Source: Chloroflexi bacterium GWB2_49_20 (GTDB lineage Bacteria > Chloroflexota > Anaerolineae > Anaerolineales > Villigracilaceae). Taken from it: DNA of 64,000 nucleotides. The stretch is taken from the NCBI GenBank assembly GCA_001796335.1, contig MGMF01000023.1, positions 145,849 to 209,848 on the forward strand. The letters are read 5' to 3'. A program made the translations under genes and the position numbers. Below are positions 42,680 to 51,281 of the stretch, piece after piece (the first letter of the stretch is position 1; each line of letters begins with the position of its first letter). The notes under the pieces were generated by a model, which had not been told where the DNA came from, made no database searches, and saw only the letters and a program-made list of their open reading frames with translations.

Positions 42680-43126
42680 CTATTTTTGAAGCAAATGCCG
42701 GACTGCCTGGCTGATGCGGTCACCTGGCGCTCGTCCCTGAACGCGGGGGAGTAATATTTTCATAACCTTGCCCATATCAGCTGGTGAAACTGCACCACAT
42801 TCAGATACAGCTTCTTTAGCCAATGCCATTAGATCATTATCACTGAGTTCCTCGGGTAAAAACCCTTTAAGCACATTTATTTCCGAATCGGCAGCCGCAA
42901 CAAGGTCCGGGCGACTGGCCTGGTGCGCCTCCTCCAGTGACTCACGCCGGGTCTTGATCTCTTTTTGAATGATGCCCAGAATTGCAGCTTCATCCAGGGT
43001 CACCTGACGGTCTATTTCGGTTTGCTTAATGGCAGCCAACACCATCCGAATTGTGCGCTTTGTGATATCATCACCGGCTCGCATGGCGTCTTTTACCTTA
43101 TTATCAAGTTTAGTTTTTATATCCAA
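42680..43126 (-). CDS. YqeY/GatB-like domain protein
   Basis: 148 residues covering one YqeY domain: a helical bundle with DAMRAGDDITKRTIRMVLAAIKQ at the start region and the RPDLVAAADSEINVLKGFLPEELSD core, ending in a GatB-like tail (VSPADMGKVMKILLPRVQGR). The domain binds tRNA in GatB; stand-alone YqeY has no established reaction. It is 9 bases upstream of pgpH and probably starts this operon. Confidence 0.93.
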   Translation of the reverse strand: MDIKTKLDNKVKDAMRAGDDITKRTIRMVLAAIKQTEIDRQVTLDEAAILGIIQKEIKTRRESLEEAHQASRPDLVAAADSEINVLKGFLPEELSDNDLMALAKEAVSECGAVSPADMGKVMKILLPRVQGRAPGDRISQAVRHLLQK

Positions 43127-43270
43127 TGGTTCTACTCGTTTTTCTCAATACTCAGGGGTAAGGTTGTAAGGTTGGATGAATCTTAGTGGAACATACCCAT
43201 TATTATGGATATTTTCATTTTATTATACCTCGAGCATCAATTTCTGATGGGTCGCTGGTCTACTGCATAG

Positions 43271-43297
43271 AATCTGATTAATGATCAGATTATTTTT
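43271..43297 (+). other. dyad with plus-strand T run
   Basis: AATCTGAT (43271-43278) pairs with ATCAGATT (43284-43291) and is followed by ATTTTTT. It overlaps the stop of the minus gene at 43290. No plus-strand gene precedes it; a short plus-strand RNA in 43130-43290 is possible but otherwise unsupported. Confidence 0.4.
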
Positions 43298-43742
43298 TCC
43301 GAATATAGATCGTTTTTTCCACTATAGCAAAGATATTGCCTTCAAAATCAGTTATATCAAGTTGGTAAACACGATCCACCGATTGAGCAGATTTTAATTC
43401 ATCTCTAATAAATACTACTTCTTCATCCGATACTTTGAAGGAAGCATACAATTTGCACTTTCCTGGTTTTCTAAATTGTATCGTTGCTGCTTTATCCCAT
43501 ACGACGTATTCGGGACCCAAACGCTGGATAAGCATGATCATGTACATTGGGTCGACCGCCCCATACAAGCTGCCGCCAAAAATCGTTCCAACATAATTAC
43601 GCGTCCGCCAATTAAGAGGAATTTCAAGTATTAATTCACTCCAATCTGCTGAAATATATGTCACCTTGCCGCCTGTCCCGTGATAGGCAGGATGAATATG
43701 AAAAAACAGACGCATCATTCGTGTTTTGATTGATTCTGGCAT
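43290..43742 (-). CDS. DUF4442/hot-dog thioesterase-like protein
   Basis: 150 residues. The pattern fits DUF4442, a hot-dog fold family: an opening helix, a strand ending WSELILEIPLNWRTRNYVGTIFGGSLYGAVDPMYMIML, and four later strands. The GGSLYG turn sits where hot-dog thioesterases have their active loop, but no catalytic Asp or Glu is certain. It may act on acyl-CoA. The HET-C-like gene ends 12 bases upstream on the same strand, so the pair is an operon. Confidence 0.82.
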   Translation of the reverse strand: MPESIKTRMMRLFFHIHPAYHGTGGKVTYISADWSELILEIPLNWRTRNYVGTIFGGSLYGAVDPMYMIMLIQRLGPEYVVWDKAATIQFRKPGKCKLYASFKVSDEEVVFIRDELKSAQSVDRVYQLDITDFEGNIFAIVEKTIYIRKK

Positions 43743-43754
43743 AGGATCATCATG

Positions 43755-44381
43755 CTAACCATTGATAAACAGGTTGAGCTTCTCAACCGTCAGCCCTTCC
43801 CTGAATACATCAAATTCAACCACCGTTCGCTTCACCGCCGCAGAAAAAGCATACGCAAATTTCTTTCCACTGGCCGGGCTATCCAGGTTCATCCAGGCAT
43901 GCGAATCGCGTGGCAGAAGTGGAATAATAAAATTTTTTATCAGTGGTACGAAACTCAAGATCTCAAATGGATAATATAATTTTCCAGATTTAAGTTTTGA
44001 ACCTGATAATATTAAATCATCCATTGGGTCTATTTCATCCACCGAAGGCCATCCAAAGTCATCAAATTGACCCAGCCACAGGCTTACGTAATTGCTATGG
44101 GCATACAGGTCCTGGGCGGAGTGCAACAGCCTTCCAAAAGCCATCCATGCAGATCTCAAATCCACCTTTTCAATCCATGTAAATACAGCATTCCGTTGTT
44201 TTTGAAGGTAAACCTGGCTTTCTGTTATTTTATTATTGTCAAAATGAAAATCAGAATGACCGATCTGCCCCTGAAGTGTGTCTTGTTTCTGATTTGACCG
44301 GATCACGGTATTCAGTACTTTTGGATCGAAGTATTTTTCAAGTGCCTTGCGGGTTATTTGTGCATGGATCGGGATCAACAT
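43755..44381 (-). CDS. HET-C/zinc phospholipase C-like protein
   Basis: 208 residues from the ATG at 44381 (44402 is the alternative). The metal-binding histidines are spread as in HET-C-like proteins: GHSDFHFDN, GRLLHSAQDLYAHSNYV and DSHAWMNLDSP. The HSAQDLYAHSNY block is the clearest mark. Relatives are fungal HET-C and bacterial zinc phospholipase C-like enzymes; several act on lipids, others have no known activity. No signal peptide is seen, which is unusual for a phospholipase C. It pairs with the thioesterase-like gene, suggesting lipid turnover. Confidence 0.82.
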   Translation of the reverse strand: MLIPIHAQITRKALEKYFDPKVLNTVIRSNQKQDTLQGQIGHSDFHFDNNKITESQVYLQKQRNAVFTWIEKVDLRSAWMAFGRLLHSAQDLYAHSNYVSLWLGQFDDFGWPSVDEIDPMDDLILSGSKLKSGKLYYPFEILSFVPLIKNFIIPLLPRDSHAWMNLDSPASGKKFAYAFSAAVKRTVVEFDVFREGLTVEKLNLFING

Positions 44382-44493
44382 GGTTTTCTTCAACCTATTC
44401 ATTTCAAAATAACATGAATACAATGGACGCCTAAGTTACAAGATTATACGTCATGCTTATTAATAAAAGCAACTGTTTTTTACTCTTATTGGT

Positions 44494-44499
44494 TATAAT
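44494..44499 (+). promoter_or_regulatory. TATAAT -10 element for leaderless cobalamin adenosyltransferase mRNA
   Basis: A perfect TATAAT ends six bases before the ATG at 44506, the same distance as at 19685-19690. No ribosome site fits between, so the mRNA is predicted leaderless. Confidence 0.6.
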
Positions 44500-44505
44500 T
44501 CCCAC

Positions 44506-45060
44506 ATGCCTACATTTTTTACACGCACAGGTGATGATGGAAAAACAGGTTGGCTGGGAGAGGGTCGTATTTCAAAAACCCACCCTCGCATTGAAACTCT
44601 AGGTTCTCTGGATGAAGCCACGGCAGCTTTGGGTCTTGTGCGTGCTTCCTGCCAGGATTCCCGGATTCGAGAATTGATCCTTGTCGTCCAGCGGGATCTT
44701 TACCATATGATGACTGAAGTTGCCGCTGCTCCTGGGAATACGGAGCGTTTCCAGAATCTGGACGAAACACGCGTCACATGGCTCGAGACCCAGGTGGAAG
44801 TATTTACTTCCATCGTCCAGGTTCCCCAGGAATTCATCCTGCCTGGAGATACACCTTCCGGGGCTGCATTTTCCTTGGCGCGCACAATTGTGCGGCGCGC
44901 TGAAAGACGTCTTGCTGAATTGCAGGAACAGGAAGAAATTAGAAACCCCATTCTTCTTCATTATCTTAACCGACTATCCTCCCTTTGTTTTATTTTGGAA
45001 TTGTACGAAATTCAGTCTGTTGGAAATCCTGCAACACTCGCCAAAGGAGAATCAAAGTAG
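44506..45060 (+). CDS. cob(I)alamin adenosyltransferase, PduO type
   Basis: 184 residues. The ATP-binding N-terminus FTRTGDDGKTGWLGEG and the GSLDEATAALGL helix are typical of PduO; the second half has RTIVRRAERRL with the conserved Arg pair and NRLSSLCFILELYE. The enzyme adds the 5'-deoxyadenosyl group of ATP to cob(I)alamin, giving coenzyme B12. The stop overlaps the next GTG as TAGTG. The presence of this gene shows the cell uses adenosylcobalamin. Confidence 0.95.
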   Translation: MPTFFTRTGDDGKTGWLGEGRISKTHPRIETLGSLDEATAALGLVRASCQDSRIRELILVVQRDLYHMMTEVAAAPGNTERFQNLDETRVTWLETQVEVFTSIVQVPQEFILPGDTPSGAAFSLARTIVRRAERRLAELQEQEEIRNPILLHYLNRLSSLCFILELYEIQSVGNPATLAKGESK

Positions 45061-45755
45061 TGACTGGCACCTTGATCAACATTGCAACCGTATTAATTGG
45101 TGGCATTTTAGGCCTTATATTTGGTTCCCGCTTTCCTGAACGGTTGCGGCAAACCGTAGTTGCTGGTCTTGGACTATTCACAATCGGCTACGGCTTATTA
45201 AATTTCATCCAAACAAAAAACCCATTGGTCGTGCTTGGCAGTCTTTTAATAGGTGCCCTGTTGGGAGAATGGTGGAAAATCGAAGATGGCCTGCAAAAAC
45301 TGGCCATCTTTCTTGAAATGCGTTTTTCAGGCAAGGAAGAAGGCGCAAACAAGTTTGTGCGTGGATTCCTGGTAGCATCGATCCTGTTCTGTGTGGGACC
45401 AATGTCCATACTTGGTTCAATACAGGATGGTTTGAGTGGCGATTATAGTATTCTTGCCACCAAAGCTGTTCTGGACGGGTTTGCCGCCCTGGCATTCACA
45501 TCCACGCTTGGTGTAGGGGTCATGTTCTCTGTCCTGGTGATCCTCGTTTATCAGGGGGGGTTAAGTTTACTGGCTGCCCAACTGAGCCAGGTGATCACAA
45601 CCCCCATGATGACGGAAATGAACGCAGTGGGCGGCATCTTATTGATAGGAATTGCCATCTCAAGTCTTCTGGAAATCAAACCCATGCGTATGGGGAATTT
45701 CATTCCGGCTTTGGTCATTGCCCCATTGATCGTAGCCATTTTAGCCCTTATTTAA
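45060..45755 (+). CDS. DUF554 membrane protein
   Basis: 231 residues from the GTG in TAGTG overlap with the preceding stop; AAAGGAG lies upstream. Six or seven hydrophobic helices. DUF554 marks: GTLINIATVLIGGILGL at the start, GSLLIGALLGEWW, and FVRGFLVASILFCVGPMSILGS with a Cys-Val-Gly-Pro-Met run. These are small transport-like inner-membrane proteins of unknown substrate. Coupling to the B12 adenosyltransferase suggests a link, but the pairing may be incidental. Confidence 0.9.
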   Translation: MTGTLINIATVLIGGILGLIFGSRFPERLRQTVVAGLGLFTIGYGLLNFIQTKNPLVVLGSLLIGALLGEWWKIEDGLQKLAIFLEMRFSGKEEGANKFVRGFLVASILFCVGPMSILGSIQDGLSGDYSILATKAVLDGFAALAFTSTLGVGVMFSVLVILVYQGGLSLLAAQLSQVITTPMMTEMNAVGGILLIGIAISSLLEIKPMRMGNFIPALVIAPLIVAILALI

Positions 45756-45764
45756 ACAACAAAC

Positions 45765-45817
45765 ATCCCTCAGAGAGCCAACAACCGACAAGATTGGAAT
45801 TGGCTCCACTGAGGGAT
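45765..45817. terminator. bidirectional terminator between DUF554 and DsbA-like genes
   Basis: ATCCCTCAG (45765-45773) pairs with CTGAGGGAT (45809-45817), and an inner GAGCCAA/TTGGCTC stem continues it. It lies between convergent stops at 45755 and 45874. Confidence 0.75.
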
Positions 45818-45873
45818 AAATTTCTTAGTCTGACTAGTTTAAATACTTCTACGCATACCTATTACAAATAGGT

Positions 45874-46596
45874 TTACTGACCACCTAATGCAGCATCAAT
45901 AGCATTGGAGAGATCAACATAACTGGGGACATATCCCGGTGAGATGTGAACACCATTCACAAACACACTTGGGGTTCCGCTCACACCCTGATCCTTGCCG
46001 TCCGTAAAGTCTTTATCTATTTCAGCCTTGAATTGATTCTGGCTGAAACAACTGTTAAATTCACTCATCTTCAAACCCAGGCTATCTGCAAAAGCGATCA
46101 AACGTTTATTGCTAAAAGATCCCTGGTTTTCACCATTCCAGTTTGAAAAAAGCATATCATGATAATCCCAAAATCGACCCTGTGCGCCAGCACACATGCT
46201 GGCGTTGGCTGCCTGGTTTGATTCTTTTGTGGTTACCTGGCTGTCTATAAAGGGGTAGTGGTGAAAAGTGTAGAATACTTTTCCAGTATCAACATAATTT
46301 TTTATAATCTGTGGCTCAATTTGTTCTGAATATTGCTTGCATGCCGGGCATTGGAAATCTTCCCATACATCCACTTTGACGGGTGCGTCAGGATTACCCA
46401 TCGTACTCATATTAACAGGTGCATTGATTTCTCGAGGTGTAGTTATTGGTGTGATATCTCCAACTGGTTTAATGGACGGGTATATCAACGCGGCAGTAAG
46501 TAATAGTGCACCCACGATCACCATGATAATAATGATCAACCGTTGTTGTTTTTGTTGCCTGCGATGTTTGTCCCGCAATTCCTGGCGTTTGCTCAT
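45874..46596 (-). CDS. membrane-anchored DsbA-family thiol oxidoreductase
   Basis: 240 residues from the ATG at 46596, set by AAGGAG upstream. A basic N-terminus (KRQELRDKHRRQQKQQR) and one helix (about 20-40) place the thioredoxin domain outside. The active site is CPAC in WEDFQCPACKQYS near residue 83, with the cis-Pro in SGTPSVFVNG. The inserted helical part fits DsbA/BdbD. It would form or shuffle disulfides in exported proteins, for instance in cytochrome maturation. No DsbB or VKOR partner is in the window. Confidence 0.93.
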   Translation of the reverse strand: MSKRQELRDKHRRQQKQQRLIIIIMVIVGALLLTAALIYPSIKPVGDITPITTPREINAPVNMSTMGNPDAPVKVDVWEDFQCPACKQYSEQIEPQIIKNYVDTGKVFYTFHHYPFIDSQVTTKESNQAANASMCAGAQGRFWDYHDMLFSNWNGENQGSFSNKRLIAFADSLGLKMSEFNSCFSQNQFKAEIDKDFTDGKDQGVSGTPSVFVNGVHISPGYVPSYVDLSNAIDAALGGQ

Positions 46597-46740
46597 AATA
46601 TCTCCTTGGTTTTTTATGTTAAAGGATTTTGCCATATCCTGGTGGATTTGTCCAGCAAATAAAATTAATACTGGATGTGAATTTTCATCACATCCAGTAA
46701 ATCGTAATCACTCCTCCGATTTAATTCAAATCAAATTCTT

Positions 46741-47098
46741 TCAGGGCAGGTGTGCATCCAGCCATTTGGTCGTTGTCTGAAAGATTTTCTCTTTTTCCTC
46801 TTCATTATGCATCTCGTGATACCAACCACCCAAAAAATACTTCTGTTTTTTGAAATGCCGCTTCCGCAAACATTCGTATGCCTTCCACTGAGCAGATCCG
46901 GTCACCGGTACCATGGATTATCAATAAAGGCAAAGGAAATTCAGAGGCATGTTCCAAAACCCACAAACCGGTCTCGTAGGTATTAAGAAAAAGATTCGCT
47001 GATATCTTATCGTGTACCAACGGGTTGTTCTTATAGGCATCTACATCAGATTGAACGCGCGCGAGGGCGGATGATTCCAATCGTACTTGGATTACATA
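46741..47098 (-). pseudogene. relic of a lysophospholipase/monoacylglycerol lipase
   Basis: Two frames together give the C-terminal third of a serine lysophospholipase. The first (about 47098-46840) has DAYKNNPLVHDKIS and PLLIIHGTGDRI with the triad Asp. After a run of six A near 46840 the match continues in another frame with GGWYHEMHNE, carrying the triad His, to a stop at 46741. The N-terminal part with the nucleophile is absent: the GNAT stop lies just upstream. So the gene is truncated at the 5' side and frameshifted. Confidence 0.8.
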
Positions 47099-47105
47099 AG
47101 ATATT

Positions 47106-47963
47106 TTATTTTACTTCATATTCAAATACTGGAAATCTCTCTCCAGTTTCGTTAAAGCCGATTCTTTTATAGAGAGAAAGGGAAATCGGATTATCGCTCT
47201 GCGTGTTCACAGTAATGCTATGAACTCCACTCCGGGTAAGTTTATTTATCATATCCGCAACCAGGGAATAACCAATTCCTTTTCCCTGCTGTTCAGGAAT
47301 AACTGCCAACCTGGCCAGGTGGCCTCCCAATGGGTTTTTTGTACTGAGTTGATAACCTATTATTATGCCCTGAACTTCAACAACTGTTGCAAACGCTGCC
47401 TGCCCGAAGGCTTTTCGCAATGCACTGGGTGAATTTTGCCATAATGGATCAAAGGCTGATGCATCAACTTCCGCCACCCGGGGAATATCCATCTCGACCA
47501 TACCCCGCATCAGAAATCCAACTGGCTGTTTAACCTCAGGAAATGTTTTCCCCATCCAGGTAAGCATGACGATCTGTTGCTGATTGGAAAATTCGCTTCC
47601 TTCCAGGATCTCCGTATACCAATTTTGAAGAGTGATCACAGCAACTTTATTGCCTTCTCTTCCTTTTATAAACGAAAGCACAGTCTCCCAAAGAATATTC
47701 CAGGCATCCTGAACTGAAAAAGATTTATCAGTCCCAAATAAGCGCACCCAGCTTATACCTGGCGGATCTGGGGGGCAAGCCAATACAGACTTTATCTGCC
47801 CTTGTTGTTCAATTACAAAATAAGGTGGATATCCTATCCATTCTAGAGGTGTCCGCCAATCAAGATGGCGGTGGACAAAGCATTCATTGCTTATCAGGTG
47901 AGCAAGCTGATCATGATCCCCCGATGTAGCTGATCTTACCCGAAAAGCTGTCGTTACCGCCAT
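47106..47963 (-). CDS. GNAT-family N-acetyltransferase with extra N-terminal domain
   Basis: 285 residues. The C-terminal GNAT domain (about 155-285) has the acetyl-CoA loop VIPEQQGKGIGYSLV and the LYKRIGFNETGERF end. The first 150 residues look like a degenerate second GNAT fold without the Q/R-x-x-G-x-G/A loop. Substrate unknown. It overlaps the TPR gene by 10 bases. The lysophospholipase relic follows directly, so the DNA beyond the stop has been rearranged. Confidence 0.88.
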   Translation of the reverse strand: MAVTTAFRVRSATSGDHDQLAHLISNECFVHRHLDWRTPLEWIGYPPYFVIEQQGQIKSVLACPPDPPGISWVRLFGTDKSFSVQDAWNILWETVLSFIKGREGNKVAVITLQNWYTEILEGSEFSNQQQIVMLTWMGKTFPEVKQPVGFLMRGMVEMDIPRVAEVDASAFDPLWQNSPSALRKAFGQAAFATVVEVQGIIIGYQLSTKNPLGGHLARLAVIPEQQGKGIGYSLVADMINKLTRSGVHSITVNTQSDNPISLSLYKRIGFNETGERFPVFEYEVK

Positions 47964-48475
47964 AAACGCAAAAAGAGAAGCTTTTTAAGGATGCGCTGCT
48001 TGAGAGTGGGTTTTTTCACTTCAATCAATCCACCCTGCATGGACATGACCGCATCTGTAAACTTGCCCTGGCCAACCTGCATTGCGGCTATCGAGCGCAT
48101 AACATCAGCTCTCAAATTAGCCTCCCCGGCCTGTTCAAGCAAATTTGCTGATTCCAAATAACAGGCAATCGCCTCTTTTTTTCTTTTTAAGGCTTCCAAT
48201 GCTGCGGCTTTATTTGCAAGCGCCATACCTTGGCGTCGTTTATCTCCAGCAGAAGCAAAAACCGCATCCGTCCCAGCCGCCGCATCAAAAGAGGCTTGTG
48301 CATTTCCATCTTGAAGGAACGCAACGGATTTATTATTCTTCATTTCAGCTGCCATCAGCAGATCATTTGCCAGGATATAATCATCTGCAGCCTGTCCAAA
48401 AAGATTCGCTGCTTCCTTAAATTTTTTATTCACGTAGGCTTGTTTCGCCGTTTCAACAAGTTGATCAAGTGTCAT
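47954..48475 (-). CDS. TPR-like helical repeat protein
   Basis: 173 residues from the ATG at 48475, with a GTG at 48484 as the alternative. Three or four TPR-like helix pairs (AKQAYVNKKFKEAANLFGQAADDY, GMALANKAAALEALKRKKEAIACY, MRSIAAMQVGQGKFTDAVMSM) and a basic end (KPTLKQRILKKLLF). TPR proteins serve as binding scaffolds. It lies between the twin-HTH gene and the GNAT gene with gaps of 15 bases and a 10-base overlap, so it belongs to that operon. Confidence 0.82.
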   Translation of the reverse strand: MTLDQLVETAKQAYVNKKFKEAANLFGQAADDYILANDLLMAAEMKNNKSVAFLQDGNAQASFDAAAGTDAVFASAGDKRRQGMALANKAAALEALKRKKEAIACYLESANLLEQAGEANLRADVMRSIAAMQVGQGKFTDAVMSMQGGLIEVKKPTLKQRILKKLLFLRLWR

Positions 48476-48490
48476 TAAATTCACCCGGGG

Positions 48491-49168
48491 TTAGAGGGTA
48501 ATGTCCAAAAGGCTTTCAGCTACAGACCGCAATCTTTCTGTGGAGAGACCGGATAAAGATAACGCCAGTTCCAGGTAAGGGCGGTTGACTGGTTTGCAGA
48601 CAAATGATTGTAAATCAGGAGGTAATTGTAAAAATTCTTGGATGGCTTTCTTTTCGACCAGCCATTGACCAATTGGACCTTTGTTATCAAACATGCTTTC
48701 TATTCTGGCATCCAGAATGGTCATCAATTCTTCCAATTCAGGTACAGGAATCGATAATTCTCCCAACTCAAATGCCATCAACCTGGAAGTAGTGATTCCC
48801 GATTGTTCCGATAGAGATTCAAGAGATACCCCGGCTTCCAAGCGTTGTTTGCGTAATAATGCTCCAATCATGCGTTGGCGGATACCGATCAAAGCCTGCA
48901 AATTGATGGATTCCATCTGGGAGGCGTTGTCTGGTATTAGATCCCTGCTCCAAAAATGAGCTAATGGCAGGTTCAAATAGAATGCCAGGACTTCCAATTC
49001 TGGTAGCGAAGGTGCATTATGGCCTTCTTCGTAAGCTTGTAAAATCTCAGTGGTGATACCCATAGCGTCCGCACATTCTGGTATGGATTTATGCACCGAT
49101 AGGCGTGCGTCTCTTATCAGTACACCTAATTTGCTGGTCCGTATTTTTACCTGAACTTCTAATCTCAT
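48491..49168 (-). CDS. protein with two XRE-type helix-turn-helix modules
   Basis: 225 residues. Two lambda-repressor-like HTH units are visible: LGVLIRDARLSVHKSIPECADAMGI (about 14-70, shortened here) and IGALLRKQRLEAGVSLESLSE (about 101-160), each followed by the LPELEVLAFYL- or VPELEELMTIL-type helix. The C-terminal 60 residues are helical with no known domain. Tandem HTH units on one chain would let a monomer bind a dyad. AAGGA lies before the ATG. It sits 32 bases after the CpaF-like gene. Confidence 0.85.
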   Translation of the reverse strand: MRLEVQVKIRTSKLGVLIRDARLSVHKSIPECADAMGITTEILQAYEEGHNAPSLPELEVLAFYLNLPLAHFWSRDLIPDNASQMESINLQALIGIRQRMIGALLRKQRLEAGVSLESLSEQSGITTSRLMAFELGELSIPVPELEELMTILDARIESMFDNKGPIGQWLVEKKAIQEFLQLPPDLQSFVCKPVNRPYLELALSLSGLSTERLRSVAESLLDITL

Positions 49169-49200
49169 GAGTTTATCCTTAATAGATGAATACTTCTTTC

Positions 49201-50526
49201 TTAACGTCGGTTTCGATTAGAAATGATAATATCTGCCATTGTGGCTCCAAATACTTCCGACCCAAGTTTAAATCCTGCCACTTCAAGACGAGGATAAAAC
49301 ATTGGTCGAATACCGGTTGGTTTTAATTCACCAATCACTTTACCGTTACTCTCAACTCCCTTTTGCTCAAAGCGGAAAATATCTGTTAACACGATTGTAT
49401 CACTTTCCATACCGGCCACTTCTGTGATTGCAGTTACCAGACGAGTGCCATCTCGCAAACGTGTTTGCTGTATGATTAGGTCAACGGCAGAGGAAATCTG
49501 CTGCCGTACTATCTTCAGTGGCAGATCCATCCCAGCCATCATGACAAGGGTTTCCAATCGGGATAGAGCATCTCGGGGTGAATTCGCATGGATCGTTGTC
49601 AGAGAGCCATCATGACCGGTATTCATGGCTTGCAGCATATCCAGTGCCTCACCCCCGCGCACTTCTCCTACAACAATACGATCCGGGCGCATCCGTAATG
49701 AATTCCGAACCAGATCGCGAATGGTCACTGCACCACGACCATCCATGTTGGGAGTTTTAGTCTCCAGGCGGACAACGTGTTCCTGTTGAAGTTGTAGTTC
49801 TGCGGCATCTTCTATGGTAACAATCCGCTCTTCTTGAGGAATATTCGTCGAGAGCACATTCAGCAGGGTGGTTTTTCCTGAACCTGTTCCTCCGGAAATA
49901 AGGATATTTAAACGGCAAACCACACATGCGCGTAAAAATTCCGCCATTGTAACGGTTAAGGAACCAAAATTAATTAATTGATCCACTGTTAGTTTTTCCT
50001 TGCTAAACTTGCGAATTGTGATCGAAGGTCCATCAATCGAAACCGGCATGATCACCGCATTAACGCGCGACCCGTCTGGAAGCCTGGCATCCACGGTAGG
50101 GCTATCCGCATCCACACGCCGTCCCAACGGCAATATGATGCGGTCGATGATCCGTAATACATGCTCATTATCTTCAAATTTTATGGGAGACCTTGAGAGT
50201 TGCCCTTTCTTTTCTATATAAATCTTGTTAGGGCCATTGACCATGATCTCGCTTACATCGGGATCGTCCAACAAAGGTTGGATGGGTCCAAATCCCAAAA
50301 TTTCATCCATGATATCGCGTAAAAGCTGATCCCGCGCAGATGCGCCCATTTGCACTTTTATATTTGAATAGATGCGTGAAAGATGCTGGGCAACAATTTT
50401 CTTTCTTTGTTCCGCAGGAGGATTCTCAGCCTCCAATTCCCTGCTGAGTTCAGAAATAATATTTTTTTTCAGATTGATTAGATCTAAAGATGTAATACTT
50501 GAGGAATTTTTATCTGGTCCATTCAT
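49201..50526 (-). CDS. CpaF/TadA-family secretion ATPase
   Basis: 441 residues. An N-terminal helical part (1-100) with [27 protein letters not shown] leads to the RecA-like core: Walker [13 protein letters not shown], the acidic Asp box [12 protein letters not shown], Walker [17 protein letters not shown] and the His box [13 protein letters not shown]. This is the Flp/Tad pilus motor family. No TadB/TadC, CpaE, pilin or prepilin peptidase lies nearby. The motor may serve a distant pilus locus or a different process. Confidence 0.93.
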   Translation of the reverse strand: MNGPDKNSSSITSLDLINLKKNIISELSRELEAENPPAEQRKKIVAQHLSRIYSNIKVQMGASARDQLLRDIMDEILGFGPIQPLLDDPDVSEIMVNGPNKIYIEKKGQLSRSPIKFEDNEHVLRIIDRIILPLGRRVDADSPTVDARLPDGSRVNAVIMPVSIDGPSITIRKFSKEKLTVDQLINFGSLTVTMAEFLRACVVCRLNILISGGTGSGKTTLLNVLSTNIPQEERIVTIEDAAELQLQQEHVVRLETKTPNMDGRGAVTIRDLVRNSLRMRPDRIVVGEVRGGEALDMLQAMNTGHDGSLTTIHANSPRDALSRLETLVMMAGMDLPLKIVRQQISSAVDLIIQQTRLRDGTRLVTAITEVAGMESDTIVLTDIFRFEQKGVESNGKVIGELKPTGIRPMFYPRLEVAGFKLGSEVFGATMADIIISNRNRR

Positions 50527-50547
50527 TTTTTTTACCCCTGTTACCCA

Positions 50548-50826
50548 CTATAACTCGGAATCCGGAATTACCCAGACGATCTGTGTACGTTGAACGGCAA
50601 TAAATCCACATTGATACATTATCTCCCCTTGCAACGAATACACCTTGGCATCTGTTACAGCCAAAAATTTTTCATTAAGGTCCAGCTCATCCTTGATACG
50701 TTGATCCGGACGAACATAGATCACACCACTTATCTTAAAGGTCAAAGTCATGATAGTTGCTGGAACAGGGTTTTTCTTAATCAAATCGGTATAAAATTTT
50801 CCCTTGTCATCAAATTCGATTGTCAT
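50548..50826 (-). CDS. small hypothetical protein, 92 residues
   Basis: The ATG at 50826 is set by GGAGG five bases upstream. The protein is mostly beta: TLTFKISGVIYV, DLNEKFLAVTDAKVYSL, and FIAVQRTQIVWVIPD suggest five or six strands. No domain is recognised; it resembles short proteins reported next to CpaF/HTH sets in Chloroflexota only in outline. It ends 21 bases before the CpaF start and should be co-transcribed with it. Confidence 0.75.
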   Translation of the reverse strand: MTIEFDDKGKFYTDLIKKNPVPATIMTLTFKISGVIYVRPDQRIKDELDLNEKFLAVTDAKVYSLQGEIMYQCGFIAVQRTQIVWVIPDSEL

Positions 50827-51281
50827 AGCCGCCTCCAACGCTCAAATTCTGCTTCCTTTTCTTGAATAATTCAATCATTTAATTGATTCATTTTCGATGA
50901 ACTGAGCAGCAAGAAATTCAACTACCTTGATTAACGCTAACTCATTGTTACTTTCCTAATCCGGAGAACTCGCCATTAGAAAAAATTTTCAGTCATCAAG
51001 TTTAGGCAACCGATTTGTAATAATTTCAAACAAAATTTATAATTACAACCTTATTATAGATTGATCATATTGGTATTTTCTGGAATGCACATAATTTCCA
51101 ATTAAGCGAGATTGCTGAAAATATATTTTTGGATATTTTACCAAATATTGATAAGATATCTTTTACTTAAGGTTGTTATTGCACTAATAGAGCGGTAAGT
51201 CCTCAACATTATTCTAGATAATTACAGATGGATGCAACCCTGTCATTTATGAAGATTATTTTTAAATTATTCACAGTATCT
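50827..51281. other. AT-rich gap between response regulator and CpaF operon
   Basis: 455 bases. I see no gene, RNA or clear terminator. A minus-strand TATAAT lies at 51053-51058, about 225 bases upstream of the first CpaF-operon gene, with no good -35. Confidence 0.4.
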
